64,000 bases of DNA from contig NZ_FOMK01000008.1 of NCBI RefSeq assembly GCF_900112615.1, positions 64,011 through 128,010 on the forward strand, written 5' to 3'. Source of the DNA: Chitinophaga sp. CF118 (GTDB lineage Bacteria > Bacteroidota > Bacteroidia > Chitinophagales > Chitinophagaceae). How positions within the stretch are numbered: the stretch's first letter is position 1; each line of letters begins with the position of its first letter. Shown in pieces: positions 45,254 through 54,376 of this stretch. A model generated the notes under the pieces. That model worked only from the letters and a program-made list of their open reading frames with translations, was not told the origin of the DNA and made no database searches. The translations under genes and the position numbers were made by a program.

Positions 45254-46120
45254 ATGAAAAAGACATTCTCAGTATTAGTTTTTTCAATTTTCGTTTTTTT
45301 AGGCTGCTCAAAGGTTGGAGTTGGAGATGAACGGAAGATGAGAGATGAATGGAAGAAGATAGCGGAAGTGCCCGACACATCGGTATTTGAAGGTAAGAAC
45401 CTGGCGACTTTTGGAAACAGTATAACAGCTGCAGAAAATAGCTGGGCTTATCAGCTTTTCAATGAATTAAAATTTAAGAATTTATATAATGGTGCTATAG
45501 GTGGTTCTATCTGGAGCAAAAGAAAAAGAACCACTGCCAGCGGTAAAACGATAAGGACACAAAATTATAATGATCCTGATTTTGCAGGCATAAGCAGCAG
45601 CAATGCCGCAAATCCGGATGACTTAGAGTACCAGAAACGTATCAACAATTGTGCGATAGTACATATACAGAAATATTTAAGCGACACAACAGCCCCAACC
45701 CCGGATTTTATAATTCTTTCGTACGGAACGAATGACCTTAGCAGTGCTGCTGTATTGGGAGATACAGCAGCAGTATTGCGGGAAGAAAATCTGGATAGTC
45801 TTGATCTGAATACAATAGCCGGAGCTGTAAAATGGTGCATTAAAACGCTTAAAACCAAGTTTCCTGATGCGAAATTATATGTATCGCTGCCCTTACAAGC
45901 CGAAAGCGTGAATAGAAATAAAGACAATCTGAAAAAGATAGGCATAATAAAGAAAATATGCGATGGAACGTTGGTACCGTATTTTGATTGTTATGCAGAA
46001 AGTGGTATTACACAGGAAAATAGTAAACAATATTTACGCGACGGATTACATCCGAACGAGAGTGGAAAAAAAGTACATGGAGATTATATAATAAAGAAAT
46101 TAAAAGAAGCAAACGAGTAA
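45254..46120 (+). CDS. SGNH/GDSL hydrolase lipoprotein, probable carbohydrate esterase
   Basis: This 288-residue lipoprotein has a signal ending at C18 (FLGCSKVG). SGNH blocks are visible: block I GNSIT with S56 (Asn replaces the usual Asp of GDS), block III YGTND, and block V DGLHPNESG with D263 and H266. Members of glycan loci usually remove acetyl groups from pectin or xylan backbones. The neighbouring GH105 and GH43 genes support rhamnogalacturonan or arabinan side work. The substrate is inferred. Confidence 0.85.
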   Translation: MKKTFSVLVFSIFVFLGCSKVGVGDERKMRDEWKKIAEVPDTSVFEGKNLATFGNSITAAENSWAYQLFNELKFKNLYNGAIGGSIWSKRKRTTASGKTIRTQNYNDPDFAGISSSNAANPDDLEYQKRINNCAIVHIQKYLSDTTAPTPDFIILSYGTNDLSSAAVLGDTAAVLREENLDSLDLNTIAGAVKWCIKTLKTKFPDAKLYVSLPLQAESVNRNKDNLKKIGIIKKICDGTLVPYFDCYAESGITQENSKQYLRDGLHPNESGKKVHGDYIIKKLKEANE

Positions 46121-46195
46121 CTAAAATTGCCTTTTGCGGGTCTGTTAACTATAGTGTTGACTGGTCCGGTTTGTATAACATCAAAAAGTTAAACA

Positions 46196-47980
46196 ATGAA
46201 TCTGAAAGAAAATTCCACGAAAATGGTCGCTTTACTAACAACGGTATGTTGTCTGTTTTCGGCCTGTAAAAAAAAGAATAATCCGGACAACGGTAATAAA
46301 CCGGAACTGCACAAACTAACCCTTCTTCAGATTACACCCATCGAAAACCTCAATCAGGGTACAGCAAACATCAATTCCCACGTTGATGTTACCTCACGCT
46401 CATCTCTGAAAATGAATTTTCGAAGTTATGTGGGTTTAGGTCAGAGTGCGCTCGGAGTCACTAAGCCTAATTACCCCCGTATAAAAAAGATGGCAAATGG
46501 TAGTTACATTATGTTTTACCATAACAACCAGATTGGCGCGAGTTGCGACTATGCTATAAGCGCAGACTTAAAAACATGGAGCCCTAAAGGTAAAATCTAC
46601 AAAAATTATGCAATTACCGATAGTAAAGGGGGCGCAAATGAGCGCCGGTTTTCAACTTGTGATGCAGTGGTGCTGTCCAATGGCGACATCTTAGCAGTAG
46701 CATCATACCGGGCCAATATAGGATACCGGGAAAGACCTCTCGATGCCGGTCTTGTGCTGAGGCGAAGTAAAGACAATGGCAATACCTGGAGCGATCCCAT
46801 AGAAATCTATCAGGGTGTTAACTGGGAACCATATCTGTTACAGCTTCCTTCTGGCGAAATCCATTGTTATTTCACAGATAGTGACCGTACCTTAATAGAA
46901 GGAACAGACACCGGTACCGCAATGGTGGTATCCGATGATAATGGTAATAATTGGACTCCTTCTTTTGGAGCATCCCCCTTTTATGTGTTGCGTACAAAAC
47001 ATGTGAAGAATGGGAATACATACTTCAATAACCAAATGCCCTCGGTTATAAAACTCAATAACAGCAACGAACTGGCTGCCGCCCTTGAAGCTAACATCGG
47101 CAATTACAATATCTCGTTTGCGTACTCCGGAGAGGATGGTGAATGGACACATCTTGCTGTGACTGAAGAGGGACCCGAAGACCGCAATGACCTTGCTTTT
47201 CTGGGAAGTGCGCCATATATCAGACAATTTTTATCAGGAGAAACGGTGCTTTCCTATAACTTGTCTTCCAAATTTCATCTGAAGGTAGGCGATGCAAAAG
47301 CCCGTCACTTTGGCGAAGCTTATACTCCTTTTTCCGGTGGATATTGGGGCGCATTGGAGCTTGTAGATAACCATCAGATTATAGGAGTAATGCCAAACAC
47401 CGGCAATGGCGAGGTTATGCTGTCCAGGTTTATACTTAACCATAGGATTAACGCTACGCAACGAAACGTTACAGTAGACGGTGACAATTCAGAATGGAAA
47501 GATACGGACGAAGCACTTTTTGTAGGCGAAAAATCACAGGCGCAGGCAACGCTCAGGTCTGCAGTTGACAAGGATAATGTATATTTTCTTATCGAAGTGC
47601 TTGATGATGTTATTTCGAGCGATGATTATGCAACAATTTTTATAAGCCCTGTTACAAGCAACGATACATTGGGCAACGAAGCCTGCCGAATAAAAGTATC
47701 ATACGATGGAATGAGAGATTCTTACATTTATAATGGCGGCTGGACAAATGATAGTGTAGAAGCAGTAGTAAAAGCAGCTTATCGGGGCACTATCTCCCAA
47801 AATCAGGATATAGATCATGGCTATGTTGTTGAACTGGCAATTCCGCGTTCAAAATTAAATATTAAATCAGGGCAGCTACTTGTTAACTTCTCTATTACAG
47901 ATAGCGGGAGTAGTGAAGATGCTATTTTTAATACTACCTCAACAAGTACTGCGAAATGGATACCAGTGATGGGATTGTAG
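46196..47980 (+). CDS. BNR/sialidase-fold propeller plus CBM9-like lipoprotein
   Basis: This 594-residue lipoprotein has a signal ending at C24 (LFSACKKK). A beta-propeller region (about 60-410) carries Asp-box motifs SKDNGNTW (about 191) and SDDNGNNW (about 246). A C-terminal CBM9-like domain (about 420-590: VTVDGDNSEWKDTDEALFVGE ... YVVELAIPRSKL) follows. The fold is shared by GH33 sialidases, GH93 exo-arabinanases and other glucuronate-releasing enzymes; I cannot choose among them from sequence alone. Its place in the locus makes a GH93-like role on arabinan the best guess. No sialidase Arg triad was assigned. Confidence 0.65.
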   Translation: MNLKENSTKMVALLTTVCCLFSACKKKNNPDNGNKPELHKLTLLQITPIENLNQGTANINSHVDVTSRSSLKMNFRSYVGLGQSALGVTKPNYPRIKKMANGSYIMFYHNNQIGASCDYAISADLKTWSPKGKIYKNYAITDSKGGANERRFSTCDAVVLSNGDILAVASYRANIGYRERPLDAGLVLRRSKDNGNTWSDPIEIYQGVNWEPYLLQLPSGEIHCYFTDSDRTLIEGTDTGTAMVVSDDNGNNWTPSFGASPFYVLRTKHVKNGNTYFNNQMPSVIKLNNSNELAAALEANIGNYNISFAYSGEDGEWTHLAVTEEGPEDRNDLAFLGSAPYIRQFLSGETVLSYNLSSKFHLKVGDAKARHFGEAYTPFSGGYWGALELVDNHQIIGVMPNTGNGEVMLSRFILNHRINATQRNVTVDGDNSEWKDTDEALFVGEKSQAQATLRSAVDKDNVYFLIEVLDDVISSDDYATIFISPVTSNDTLGNEACRIKVSYDGMRDSYIYNGGWTNDSVEAVVKAAYRGTISQNQDIDHGYVVELAIPRSKLNIKSGQLLVNFSITDSGSSEDAIFNTTSTSTAKWIPVMGL

Positions 47981-48004
47981 CATAACCATCACAATATTAG
48001 TATT

Positions 48005-49093
48005 ATGAATTTAGTATCAAATAAGACTATGAAAAAGATATATTTTAGTTTATTGTGCCTGCTCATGACTGTTTTTAGTGTGAAAGCCCAGATATCCACC
48101 GGAAACCCATTGCCCATACCTTTTGGAGATCCTTATGTGCTGTATGATAACGGAAAATACTATATGTACGGTACCGGAGGAGATGTTAAAGATGGGTTTG
48201 GAGCCTATTCATCAGGCAATTTAAAAGACTGGAAGTTTGAGGGTCAGGTTTATTATCACAACAATAAGAATGGATGGGGTGTACATTCGTTCTGGGCTCC
48301 GGAAGTTTATAATAGAAATGGTAAATATTATATGTTCTACAGCGCCCAGTGGAAGCACAACCCTACAAAAGAAAAAGAAAATTTCAAAATTGGGGTGGCC
48401 GTTTCAGATAAACCAACCGGCCCTTTCATAGATATAAATAACCGCCCTATTTTTAATCCTGAATATCCTGTCATAGACGCTAATCTGTGGTTTGAAAATG
48501 GTAAAACCTATTTATACTATTCCAGATGCTGCTATAAACACCCTGTAAAAAGTGAAGTAGCGCAGTGGGCAAAGACAAAAGGATGGTATGATGAGGTGGA
48601 AGAAAGTTGGGTATATGGTGTAGAGCTGAAGTCTGATTTTTCAGCCATAATAGGAGAGCCTGTTCTGTTACTCCGGCCACCGGTTAAAATGGGAGACTTG
48701 AAAGATGAATGGGAAAGCCGTTCAGTAACATCCAGGGAAGTTAACAGGAGATGGACCGAAGGATCATATATTTTCAAAAAAGGAGAAATTTATTACATGA
48801 TGTACTCGGCAAACAACTTTGACGGGCAGAACTATGCAATAGGATATGCGACTTCAAAAAGTCCACTGGGACCATTTAAAAAAGCGGCGAATAATCCTGT
48901 TTTACAAAAAAATGGTGAGATAACAGGAACTGGCCACAATAGTATTACCCACACGCCAGATGGTAAGGAAATGCTTTGTGTATATCATGGACGTACCAAA
49001 GCTACAGGACACCAAAGACTAGTGTTTATAGACAGGATGGAGGTTAGTAAGGACGGTAAGTTAGTGGTACATGGACCAACTTTGAAAGATTGA
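48005..49093 (+). CDS. GH43 family five-bladed propeller glycosidase
   Basis: This 362-residue secreted enzyme has a signal peptide (about 10-28, LMTVFSVKAQ; an ATG at 48029 is an equally good start). The GH43 catalytic triad is visible: D42 in FGDPYVLYD (base), D158 in VIDANLWF (pKa modulator) and E252 in WTEGSYIF (acid). The family includes alpha-L-arabinofuranosidases, arabinanases, beta-xylosidases and exo-galactanases. As the last gene of the locus it supports arabinose- or galactose-containing side chains as substrate. Confidence 0.93.
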   Translation: MNLVSNKTMKKIYFSLLCLLMTVFSVKAQISTGNPLPIPFGDPYVLYDNGKYYMYGTGGDVKDGFGAYSSGNLKDWKFEGQVYYHNNKNGWGVHSFWAPEVYNRNGKYYMFYSAQWKHNPTKEKENFKIGVAVSDKPTGPFIDINNRPIFNPEYPVIDANLWFENGKTYLYYSRCCYKHPVKSEVAQWAKTKGWYDEVEESWVYGVELKSDFSAIIGEPVLLLRPPVKMGDLKDEWESRSVTSREVNRRWTEGSYIFKKGEIYYMMYSANNFDGQNYAIGYATSKSPLGPFKKAANNPVLQKNGEITGTGHNSITHTPDGKEMLCVYHGRTKATGHQRLVFIDRMEVSKDGKLVVHGPTLKD

Positions 49094-49163
49094 TATCCTT
49101 AAAGCTCCAGGTTCACGATGACAGGTAATTCAATTAGCTGCTTTCCATCGGGATTAGTATTTT

Positions 49164-49940
49164 TCAGAACACTTCAGATTTAATATCAACACTTTCTGCG
49201 CCAAAATATCCCAATGCATTATTCGATATATTAGAAGGTGGATTTGATGGCGTAACTGTTGAATTCCCGCTATTGGATTGTAGTACATAGAAATAATTGT
49301 AAATATTCTTATCAACATTAGCCATAATTACTGTAACATTATCCCGTGCCTGTATGTAGGCACTATCCATATACAGCTCTTTTCTGATGAACTTCCCATC
49401 ACTGAGCCTGTCGTCCATTGCATAAAATGCTTTGTAAGGAACATTATTTACCAGAACAGTAAAGACGTAATAATTAGTGACATCAGGCGGATCCTGGAAA
49501 TTCACCTGCGGCAGATTTCTTGTCTCATTGAATATTTTTTGACGTGAAAATGAGAGAAACGTCATTGCTACATGTTTCGGCATGGTAGAACTCGCGGTAT
49601 ATTCCTTCCCGTCAATAATCACCGAAAGCTTGTATGTATGGCCAACCTGCCCAATCAGGTTATGAGATATATAATTGCCGGGAGTTGTTTCCGTGAATTT
49701 ATCCAATACATTATCGTTGCTATCCAGCACGATAACCTGAGCATTGGAAATAGGCGGGTAAGTATTTTGTGCATCGAAAGGCACGGTTTGATTTATTGTT
49801 ATATAATAAGGACCTCCTGCATTCGTAATGTTCCCCTGGATAACAATTTGAGGAGGAACTGATCTGAGTTGTACATCAATAGTTTTGGTACAGCCGGTCA
49901 GGAATATGATTGTTGATATTGCTATAAAGATGGTTTTCAT
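49164..49940 (-). CDS. DUF4249 domain lipoprotein
   Basis: I use the ATG at 49938-49940 (MKTIFIAISTIIFLTGCTK), placing a lipobox Cys at residue 17; the frame continues upstream into the TonB gene but that start is unlikely. The 258-residue protein has Ig-like strand patterns (PQIVIQGNITNAGGPYYITI ... QVIVLDSNDNVLDKF) as in DUF4249, which co-occurs with TonB receptors in Bacteroidota and probably sits on the outside of the barrel. It starts 1 base after the TonB receptor stop, so the two are one operon. Confidence 0.88.
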   Translation of the reverse strand: MKTIFIAISTIIFLTGCTKTIDVQLRSVPPQIVIQGNITNAGGPYYITINQTVPFDAQNTYPPISNAQVIVLDSNDNVLDKFTETTPGNYISHNLIGQVGHTYKLSVIIDGKEYTASSTMPKHVAMTFLSFSRQKIFNETRNLPQVNFQDPPDVTNYYVFTVLVNNVPYKAFYAMDDRLSDGKFIRKELYMDSAYIQARDNVTVIMANVDKNIYNYFYVLQSNSGNSTVTPSNPPSNISNNALGYFGAESVDIKSEVF

Positions 49941-49941
49941 A

Positions 49942-52272
49942 CTAAAAGGCGAAATTATAAGTAATAGAAGGAACCCAGCGGAAAAGAGCAGTTTGCACAG
50001 CGATGGTACGTGCAGGATTCGCTGGATCATTTTTGAATTCTATGGTGTAAGGGTTTTCCCTCCCATAAGCATTATATACAGAAAAGTTCCAGCTGCTATT
50101 CCACCGTTTCTTTTTTTTGCCATCCAGGGTAACTCCTACATCTAAACGGTGATAAGCTGGCATACGGTAGCCATTCCGTTCTGTATACAGGAATACTGTT
50201 TTATTATTGATCTCGTATTTACCGCTGGGATAAGTAACTGCATTGCCTGTATTATATACCCAATTAGCAGAAAGTGATACCTTCCTGGTAAGCTGGTAAA
50301 TGGCTACTATGGCAATATTATGTGTCTGGTCCTGGTGGGCAGGATACCAACTGGCATTATTGATGCCATCTATTTGTCTCTCTGTGTGAGATAGTGTATA
50401 ACTAATCCATCCTGTCAGATTACCATTTTTTTTCTTTGCAAAGAGTTCCAGTCCATAAGCCCTGCCTTTTCCATATATTAGCTGAGATTCTACATTATCG
50501 TTTGCTTCTAATGCTGCTCCGTTTTTAAATTCAATCTGGTTTTGCATATGCTTATAATAAACTTCAGAAGAAAGTTCATAACGGCCATTGCTGAGATTGT
50601 GGTAATACCCAACAGATAGCTGGTCTGCGATTTCTGGTTTTACATTAGGGCTACTCAGAATCCAGAGATCGGCTGGGCTGGTTGAGGCAGAATTACTGAT
50701 CAGATGAACATTTTGAGTATTCCGGGTATATGCAAATTTTATAGAACTGCTGGTGTCCATCTGGTAGCTTGCCGAGGCACGTGGCTCCAGGTTTAAGTAG
50801 GTCTTTACCACTTGTCCGCCGGAATAATGTGTAGAATCGATAATATCTCCTGCAATATTATATTTATAAAATTGTCCCGGGCCAAATACATTGAAGACTG
50901 AGAGTCGCAGGCCATAATCTACTTCCCATCGGGTGCCTATACGTTTTTCATGGTCAATGTAGGCAGCACTTTCAAGTGCATACTTCTTAGTTAATGCTTC
51001 TGAATTATAGTTAGAAGACTCATTAGCATCCATCAAACCAGGGTTGATATTATGGTGTGTGGTGGTAAAGCCAAAGTTCAATTTATCATTGCCCGTCATG
51101 AAATACTGAAGATCTTCTTTCAATGATAGATCTTTAATTTCGGATATTATCTTCACATTGCTTGAATTGTTTGCGATTTGTATGTTATTGTTATAATCAC
51201 TATATAAGAGCGTCATGTTAGAGAACAGATGGCTATTGAAGTTATGGTTCCATCTGAATGTACCGGTTGTATGCCCATAGTACAGTGCCGATTGATTCGA
51301 TAGTTCCAGGTTGTCTTTACCATTATAGAATGAAAAGAAGATCCTGTTATGATCATTCAGATTATAATTGACCTTCGCATTAATATCATAAAAGTAAAGA
51401 CTGGAATTTTTCGCGTCTTCATTGGAAGATAATTTTGTTAAAAGATCGGCGTAGGTACGGCGGGCACTGACTATGAAAGAACCTTTATCTTTTACAATAG
51501 GGCCTTCGAAGTTTAAGCGTGATGCAATAATACCGATACCTCCGCTACCATGGAACTCCTTGTTATTACCATCTTTAGTTCTGATATCTACTACAGAAGA
51601 AAGACGACCTCCATATCCAGCTGGCATGGCACCTTTATAGAGAGTAAGATCTTTGATGGCATCAGAATTAAATGTGGAAAAGAAGCCCAGCAGGTGCGTA
51701 GCATTATATATAGGTGCTTCATCCAATAACAACAGGTTCTCGTCCATATTGCCACCGCGAACATAAAATCCTCCGCTACCTTCACCAGCGGACTTTATAC
51801 CGGGAAGTAGTTGTATTGTTTTAATAATATCCTTTTCTCCAAGAAATACCGGAATCTTTGCAACTTCATTTGTGTTGAGTTTCTGTAATCCCATCTGTGG
51901 TTTTTTAAGTTCGTCATGGGCACTTTCTGCTCTAATAATTACTTCTGATAGATTATCAGTGGTAGGGATAAGTGCAACGTTCCGTGTAAGATTTTTAGTT
52001 AATGAAATGGATATAGTGTCCTGCTTATATCCCGTGTAACTGACCACCAGGGTATACTGGCCTTCCGGAAAAAGAATAGCATAGAAACCGTAGTTGTTAC
52101 TGCTGCTGCTGTACTTTAATTGTGGGAGAACGCGTATAGATGCACCTATTAGGGTTTCACCGGTAGTTTTATCACTAATGATACCATTGATCGTATACTT
52201 TCGCTGGGCAAGGGTTTGTTTAACTGCTATCGTGGAGAAAAGCAGGACCAATACGCCAATTTTTTTGTACAT
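49942..52272 (-). CDS. TonB-dependent outer-membrane receptor
   Basis: This 776-residue protein has a signal (about 1-22), a carboxypeptidase-like regulatory domain (about 25-110: YTINGIISDKTTGETLIGAS), a plug (about 125-240: KIPVFLGEKDIIKTIQLLPG ... GYGGRLSSVVDIRTKDG) and a barrel ending WVPSITYNFAF with the terminal Phe. It lacks an STN domain, so it does not belong to a FecR switch. Paired with a DUF4249 lipoprotein, it is likely an importer of an unknown ligand. Confidence 0.94.
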   Translation of the reverse strand: MYKKIGVLVLLFSTIAVKQTLAQRKYTINGIISDKTTGETLIGASIRVLPQLKYSSSSNNYGFYAILFPEGQYTLVVSYTGYKQDTISISLTKNLTRNVALIPTTDNLSEVIIRAESAHDELKKPQMGLQKLNTNEVAKIPVFLGEKDIIKTIQLLPGIKSAGEGSGGFYVRGGNMDENLLLLDEAPIYNATHLLGFFSTFNSDAIKDLTLYKGAMPAGYGGRLSSVVDIRTKDGNNKEFHGSGGIGIIASRLNFEGPIVKDKGSFIVSARRTYADLLTKLSSNEDAKNSSLYFYDINAKVNYNLNDHNRIFFSFYNGKDNLELSNQSALYYGHTTGTFRWNHNFNSHLFSNMTLLYSDYNNNIQIANNSSNVKIISEIKDLSLKEDLQYFMTGNDKLNFGFTTTHHNINPGLMDANESSNYNSEALTKKYALESAAYIDHEKRIGTRWEVDYGLRLSVFNVFGPGQFYKYNIAGDIIDSTHYSGGQVVKTYLNLEPRASASYQMDTSSSIKFAYTRNTQNVHLISNSASTSPADLWILSSPNVKPEIADQLSVGYYHNLSNGRYELSSEVYYKHMQNQIEFKNGAALEANDNVESQLIYGKGRAYGLELFAKKKNGNLTGWISYTLSHTERQIDGINNASWYPAHQDQTHNIAIVAIYQLTRKVSLSANWVYNTGNAVTYPSGKYEINNKTVFLYTERNGYRMPAYHRLDVGVTLDGKKKKRWNSSWNFSVYNAYGRENPYTIEFKNDPANPARTIAVQTALFRWVPSITYNFAF

Positions 52273-52482
52273 AATAAGGCTTCTTTTTTAATAGGTATAT
52301 GTGTTGCCGGGTTTCTCGCAAGATATTTTTTTGATTGTTTACGTTTTGTTAATTTTAATTAGGAGGCCTATTTACTATAAAAATGATGCGATCTTAAAGA
52401 AGATATCCAGCTTTATTGTACAGTATTGCTATATGCATATAAACCTGACAAGAATGCTTTACTGCATCCCTAAGCTTTCCCA
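52273..52482. other. Intergenic region upstream of the TonB receptor gene
   Basis: These 210 bases lie between the TonB receptor start (minus) and the remnant gene at 52483. They are AT-rich and must hold the TonB receptor promoter. I do not see a convincing -7 element, hairpin or open frame. Confidence 0.4.
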
Positions 52483-52774
52483 ATGGACTCGCTTTCTTTA
52501 GATAAAATGCGTGGAGAGATCTTTGTGCAATTGCCCCTGAATCTGGAGTCGTCGGAATTATTCCCCGGACTTACAGTCCCTATGCATTTTTTTTCTGCAT
52601 TACCTGGTAGGTCTTACTGAAGAAAATAGTGAAAAATTACAAGATGAAATTCCCGGAAGATTAAAGCCAACGTTAGCCAAATTCGAGCAGCTATCTCCAG
52701 CCGACAGGACCCTCATTATATCTGTTATGGACGCTTTCATTGTCAATGCAAAAGTCCAGTCCATCAAAGAATAA
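52483..52774 (+). pseudogene. Gene remnant with frameshift
   Basis: An ATG at 52483 opens MDSLSLDKMRGEIFVQLPLN and stops at about 52620. A shifted frame then continues GLTEENSEKLQDEIPGRL and ends at 52774 with NAKVQSIKE. The second part looks like a helical C-terminus (TLAKFEQLSPADRTLIISVM) of a small cytoplasmic protein, perhaps the tail of an XRE-type regulator. Two pieces in different frames and no intact start for the second one suggest a decayed gene. I cannot name the family with confidence. Confidence 0.35.
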
Positions 52775-53016
52775 AAAAGCCCTTGCCAAACGATTATATT
52801 TTAGTAAGAAAACAAGACCTATACTCGTACGATAAAAAAAATTTGTAATTGAATTTATTATTTCCTTAAATTCGTTAAACGAAATCAGAATTAGAAAAAC
52901 TAATGGAGCAGGCTTGGTGATCAACATCATGGCTGCTTTTTTTTGTTACCCAATCATTTCATATTCTCCCCTGTTAAAAGTTAGGTGCTAATTTGTTAAT
53001 CATTCATTTATTTTAA
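52775..53016. other. Intergenic region upstream of the Rpn-like gene
   Basis: This region holds a 13-bp palindrome TTCGTTaAACGAA (52871-52883). Further on is a terminator-like hairpin AGCAG...CTGCT with a T-run (about 52911-52942). No gene is seen. Confidence 0.45.
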
Positions 53017-53874
53017 ATGGAAAAAGATGTTATTGGCCTGAAACAGGCTAACAAATATGATCGGATTGTAAAGGAAAATATGGAATCTGTATTGCCTGTT
53101 TTTATGAAGGGGGTATTGAATTTAGATATTTCTGAAAGCAGGGAAATTCCTGATGATCTGCAGTACACAAAGGAAAGGAAGCCAGATGTACTTAAGAGAA
53201 TAACGGACCGGAATAACCGCACGTTTATCTGCCATATAGAATGGCAGTCTCAGAATGATAAAAATATGGCATATCGCATGGCGGAATATGCTGTGATGTT
53301 GTATCGTAAATACCGCATACCAGTAAAGCAATATGTTATTTTCATGGGGCAGGATGCTGTCACTATGAAAACGACTATTAAGCATAAAAATTTAAGATTC
53401 TGGTATAAGATAATTCCGCTGAAAGAAATTGATTATAAATTTTTTCTGCAATCAGAAGATCCTGAAGTAAAAGTATTTGCAATTTTAGCTAACTTCGGAA
53501 ATGATGATACAGAGACGGCTTTAGACAGAATTTTGAATGAGGTCAGTACCGCTTCTGATGGGGATTTAGCAAAAGAGAAGCATAATAATCAGCTGCGTGT
53601 CTTAGTTCAATTACGTAATGACAATGTTAAACATAAATTTAAACATATGATATCAACAAGAACATTTTTTAAGGTAAAAGATGATGCTTTTTATCAGATA
53701 GGGAAAGAGGAGGGAATAGCGGAAGGGAAAGTAGAAGGGAAAGTAGAAGGGAAAGTAGAAACAGCTATCAGGCTAAAAGAACTTGGATGTGATGTGGAAT
53801 TAATTTCTAAAGGGTTAAATATTTCTATTGCAGAAGTAGAGCAACTTATAGAGCCATTGCAGATGGGGATTTAG
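53017..53874 (+). CDS. Rpn/PD-(D/E)XK nuclease family protein
   Basis: This 285-residue protein has an N-terminal PD-(D/E)XK nuclease fold (about 40-150). The catalytic Asp is in KPDVLKRI and the E-x-Q pair in FICHIEWQSQ, followed by MAYRMAEYAVMLYRKYR and KQYVIFMGQ, as in Rpn and transposase_31-type nucleases. The C-terminal tail has a GKEEG and three GKVE repeats, then a helical end. Rpn proteins promote recA-independent recombination in E. coli. Whether this one is mobile or a host gene is not clear from sequence. A partial copy of its own middle part follows directly. Confidence 0.8.
   Translation: MEKDVIGLKQANKYDRIVKENMESVLPVFMKGVLNLDISESREIPDDLQYTKERKPDVLKRITDRNNRTFICHIEWQSQNDKNMAYRMAEYAVMLYRKYRIPVKQYVIFMGQDAVTMKTTIKHKNLRFWYKIIPLKEIDYKFFLQSEDPEVKVFAILANFGNDDTETALDRILNEVSTASDGDLAKEKHNNQLRVLVQLRNDNVKHKFKHMISTRTFFKVKDDAFYQIGKEEGIAEGKVEGKVEGKVETAIRLKELGCDVELISKGLNISIAEVEQLIEPLQMGI
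53725..53760 (+). repeat. Three perfect 12-base repeats in the Rpn-like gene
   Basis: GGGAAAGTAGAA occurs three times in tandem, encoding GKVE three times. Such in-frame repeats near the C-terminus are typical of Rpn-like genes and can change copy number by slippage. Confidence 0.9.
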
Positions 53875-53991
53875 CAGAAAGAAACATATTAATCAACTAC
53901 GTGTTTTAGTGCAATTATGTAATGATAATGTTAAACTTGAACATATGATATCAACAAGAACATTTTTCAAGGTAAAAGATGATGCTTTCCT
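53861..53991 (+). pseudogene. Partial duplicate of the Rpn-like gene
   Basis: This stretch closely repeats 53548-53691 of the Rpn-like gene, with point changes and small length differences, for example ATGATATCAACAAGAACATT followed by TT(T/C)AAGGTAAAAGATGATGCT. The stop of the intact gene (ATTTAG) lies inside the start of the duplicate, in the GATGGGGATTTAG word present in both copies. It is a fragment without a start codon and is not translated as the same protein. The right end at about 53991 is abrupt and lies inside the lipoprotein ORF on the other strand. Confidence 0.75.
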
Positions 53992-54244
53992 GAATTGCTT
54001 CAAAGTATAAGTCACCGTTTTTTACACTCCGGTCAAATTTAAAAAAAGATGCATATTGTACCAGGCCAAGCCTGTATATGGTTCCGGTGTTCAACGATAT
54101 ACTACTGGCTGCAGTTACAAGAGGATAAGAGTTGTCAATAATAGCTATATATGGGTCAGGCAGATTTAATGTAGTCACAGTACTTTGTTTTTTACAGGCA
54201 ACAACAAGTGGTAGCAATAGGTAACAAAAAAAACTTATATTCAT
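53951..54244 (-). pseudogene. Small lipoprotein gene, 3' end replaced by Rpn fragment
   Basis: The ORF of 97 residues starts MNISFFCYLLLPLVVACKKQ, a lipoprotein signal with the lipobox Cys at residue 17. It continues for about 70 more residues that look like a normal secreted domain. The last residues (about SIIFYLEKCSC) are read from the antisense of the Rpn duplicate. The natural C-terminus is therefore missing, and the gene appears truncated at about 53991. The family is not recognised. Confidence 0.55.
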
Positions 54245-54376
54245 AACCGAATTTACACAAAAATTATTAGGCTAAAACACCCAAAATACAGATGCTGCGG
54301 TGTAGCCTTCCCTGGCGAAATGGCACAGGCGAACCAGGTGGTTACTGCCTGATTAACTACTTGCGATTTCATCCAT

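Noticed and set aside
53017..54244. Insertion sequence around the Rpn-like gene
   Set aside because: No terminal inverted repeats, target duplication or DDE transposase were seen; the duplicate fragment fits internal duplication or recombination better.
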